Below, piece after piece: positions 32,398-33,835 of a stretch of 33,835 nucleotides of DNA (the first letter of the stretch is position 1; every line of letters starts with the position of its first letter). A program made the position numbers and the translations under genes. The stretch lies in NCBI GenBank assembly GCA_902794535.1, contig CADBHQ010000021.1:1-33835 (forward strand), read 5' to 3'. This stretch comes from Fibrobacter succinogenes. Lineage in GTDB: Bacteria; Fibrobacterota; Fibrobacteria; Fibrobacterales; Fibrobacteraceae. Below the pieces are notes generated by a model. It saw only the letters and a program-made list of their open reading frames with translations, was not told the origin of the DNA and did no database searches.

Positions 32398-33835
32398 TCA
32401 AAACACGATCTCTGGAGGACCGATCTCTGGAGGACCGATCTCTTCTGGTGCACAAGCAGATCCAGAACGAACACATGCTAGATAAAAGCCAGCGTCATCC
32501 AAAACGCGCTTGCGGTTATATTCAAAGTGGACACTCTGAATCGATCTCTGCATAAACGACGCGTAATCTTCAACAGCCTGGTGAACCTTGTCGAATGTCG
32601 GGCGCAAAGCTTTACGCTTGCTTTCCACACGTGGAGTCGGCAACTGGCGAGCTAGATCCAATGCCAGAACCTGAACGGAGTCGAACTGGCTCTGCATTGC
32701 ATCGTATGCCTGACGAGCACTATCGCGAGAAGCAACAGACACCATCGGCTTTTCCGTGCGTTTTTCAGCTTCGCTCAAAGGTTCGATAGCGTTCCGCCAG
32801 TCTTCCTTTATGTAGTAGCAGAAGCCAATCACGAAATACGCTTCGGAAGCGATGAATGATTCCGGAAAGTTGTTGATGATCCACTTTGCCACTTTCATAG
32901 CGTCATCCAGTTTGCGAGCCTTGAGAAAGCACCATGCAATACCGAGCATAGCCTCGTCGAACACCGGAGAATCCTTCTGCACCTGGACATACATCTGAGC
33001 AGCCGCAACGAAGTCCGGCTTTTCAACAGAGAAGAATATGTGGCCGAGCTTGACCTTAGCAGCATTCTGAATGTCGCGTTCGGATTTGTTGGAAACCGGC
33101 TGTTCCGTAATAGCACGGAAGCTGTTTTCAGCTTCGTCAGCCATGTTCATACGACTGTAAGCAAAGCCCATGGTATAGCGAGCGTAGAAATAATTGGCGT
33201 TACCCGGAAGAATGGAGGAGAGCAGGTCAATGGATTCCTGATAGAGGCCCTGTTCGAACTTGATCTGGCCAGCAATGTAGTCAGCGTCAATCTTCGCATC
33301 GCTTTTGCCGAAATTCTTGGCAATGAATTGATACTTGTCCATACCTTCCTTGTACTTGCCTTCCTTATAGTCGAGGTTCATCAACTGGAAGTGGAACTTG
33401 GCAAGTTGATCGCTCTGCGGATAACGTTTGATAGCGTCTTCATAGATGGACTTCGCAGCCTTGTGCATACGGAGGTTTTCAAAGGACTTTGCCATGTAGA
33501 AAGCAGCCTCGTCCGCCAAGCGGAATGATGGGTACTTGGTCTGGATTTTACCAAAAGCGTATGCGGCATCCAAGAACCGACGATTCAAATAGAGATTCAT
33601 AGCTGCATAGTAGTCATTTTCAGGCTCAATATTCAAGCGACGATAGCGTTCTTCGCCGATTTTCTCTTCACGGGTGTCACCGAAGCGGGTCGTGAGTTTG
33701 GCGGCCCACACTAAACCGCGATTTTTCTTGGCCCAAAGGTCATCGTGAGACATTTCGAGGTCGAGAGCGAGGTAACGGAAGATGCTCACATCCTTGACGT
33801 TAACCGTAGCGCCAGCAACCGGGTAACCTTCCTTC
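32398..33835 (-). CDS. TPR-repeat protein (5' end outside the window)
   Basis: The frame is open through the right edge (…EGYPVAGATVNVKDVSIF), so the N-terminus is outside; a GTG at 33789 is an internal codon rather than a likely start. At least 478 residues are present. From about 33620 downward several tetratricopeptide-type helix pairs are seen, such as AAMNLYLNRRFLDAAYAFGKIQ, KSIYEDAIKRYP, GKYKEGMDKYQFIAKNFG and GLYQESIDLLSSILPG (in parts). Such arrays mediate protein-protein contacts, often in cell-envelope assembly. No enzymatic domain is visible. The C-terminus is a tandem repeat of EIGPP encoded by a 15-bp DNA repeat. Localisation and partners cannot be judged without the N-terminus. 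Confidence 0.82.
   Translation of the reverse strand, partial: KEGYPVAGATVNVKDVSIFRYLALDLEMSHDDLWAKKNRGLVWAAKLTTRFGDTREEKIGEERYRRLNIEPENDYYAAMNLYLNRRFLDAAYAFGKIQTKYPSFRLADEAAFYMAKSFENLRMHKAAKSIYEDAIKRYPQSDQLAKFHFQLMNLDYKEGKYKEGMDKYQFIAKNFGKSDAKIDADYIAGQIKFEQGLYQESIDLLSSILPGNANYFYARYTMGFAYSRMNMADEAENSFRAITEQPVSNKSERDIQNAAKVKLGHIFFSVEKPDFVAAAQMYVQVQKDSPVFDEAMLGIAWCFLKARKLDDAMKVAKWIINNFPESFIASEAYFVIGFCYYIKEDWRNAIEPLSEAEKRTEKPMVSVASRDSARQAYDAMQSQFDSVQVLALDLARQLPTPRVESKRKALRPTFDKVHQAVEDYASFMQRSIQSVHFEYNRKRVLDDAGFYLACVRSGSACAPEEIGPPEIGPPEIVF
32406..32443 (-). repeat. 15-bp tandem repeat at the 3' end of the TPR gene
   Basis: CGATCTCTGGAGGAC occurs at 32406-32420 and 32421-32435, with a partial third copy CGATCTC at 32436-32442. 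It encodes repeated EIGPP at the C-terminus of the TPR protein. The unit length is a multiple of three, so copy-number change would alter length but not frame. Confidence 0.9.

Overview
This window looks like a chromosomal core segment of a Fibrobacter-type bacterium (phylum Fibrobacterota, FCB group). That assignment is inference. It rests on a double-length UvrA, a PorV/PorQ-like outer-membrane barrel, many lipoproteins and secreted proteins of no clear family, and TATATTT-type promoter boxes that recall the FCB promoter pattern. No rRNA, tRNA, CRISPR array, prophage, transposase or insertion sequence was seen. Genes are tightly packed and no gene-free stretch exceeds about 215 bases.

Layout. 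1-4870: a left-truncated, tandem-duplicated uvrA, split by a frameshifting deletion near 1724. 4940-7860: a secreted FGE-fold protein and a translationally coupled four-helix membrane protein, closed by a bidirectional terminator. 7973-9070 (minus): ychF. 9192-12866 (plus): a MATE transporter, a lipoprotein and an outer-membrane barrel in close series. 12863-13768 (minus): a XerC/XerD-type recombinase. 13828-15111: a PorV/PorQ-like barrel. 15206-18656: a run encoding a tail-anchored STAS protein, a membrane-anchored M23-fold protein lacking metal ligands, a Cys-rich lipoprotein and a NUDIX hydrolase. 18662-18901 (minus): a small membrane protein. 19070-26026: the classical rimP-nusA-infB-rbfA-truB-ribF operon of ribosome maturation, transcription and translation. 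26011-29348 (minus): two coupled GT-C membrane glycosyltransferases, one carrying an NPCBM domain. 29422-29868: a small secreted protein. 29878-32179 (minus): a UvrD/PcrA helicase, also frameshifted. 32398-33835 (minus): a TPR protein running off the right edge.

The points most worth a second look are these. (1) Two DNA-repair genes, uvrA and uvrD/pcrA, are each broken by an indel of the same phase. (2) A short repeat encoding SLQTRD lies inside truB and forms the C-terminus of the NUDIX gene. (3) At three start codons without a Shine-Dalgarno sequence, a TATWTT box places the expected transcription start on the A of the ATG, suggesting leaderless mRNAs. (4) The STAS / metal-ligand-free M23 / lipoprotein / NUDIX run looks like an undescribed envelope unit. 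(5) A GT-C glycosyltransferase is fused to NPCBM.
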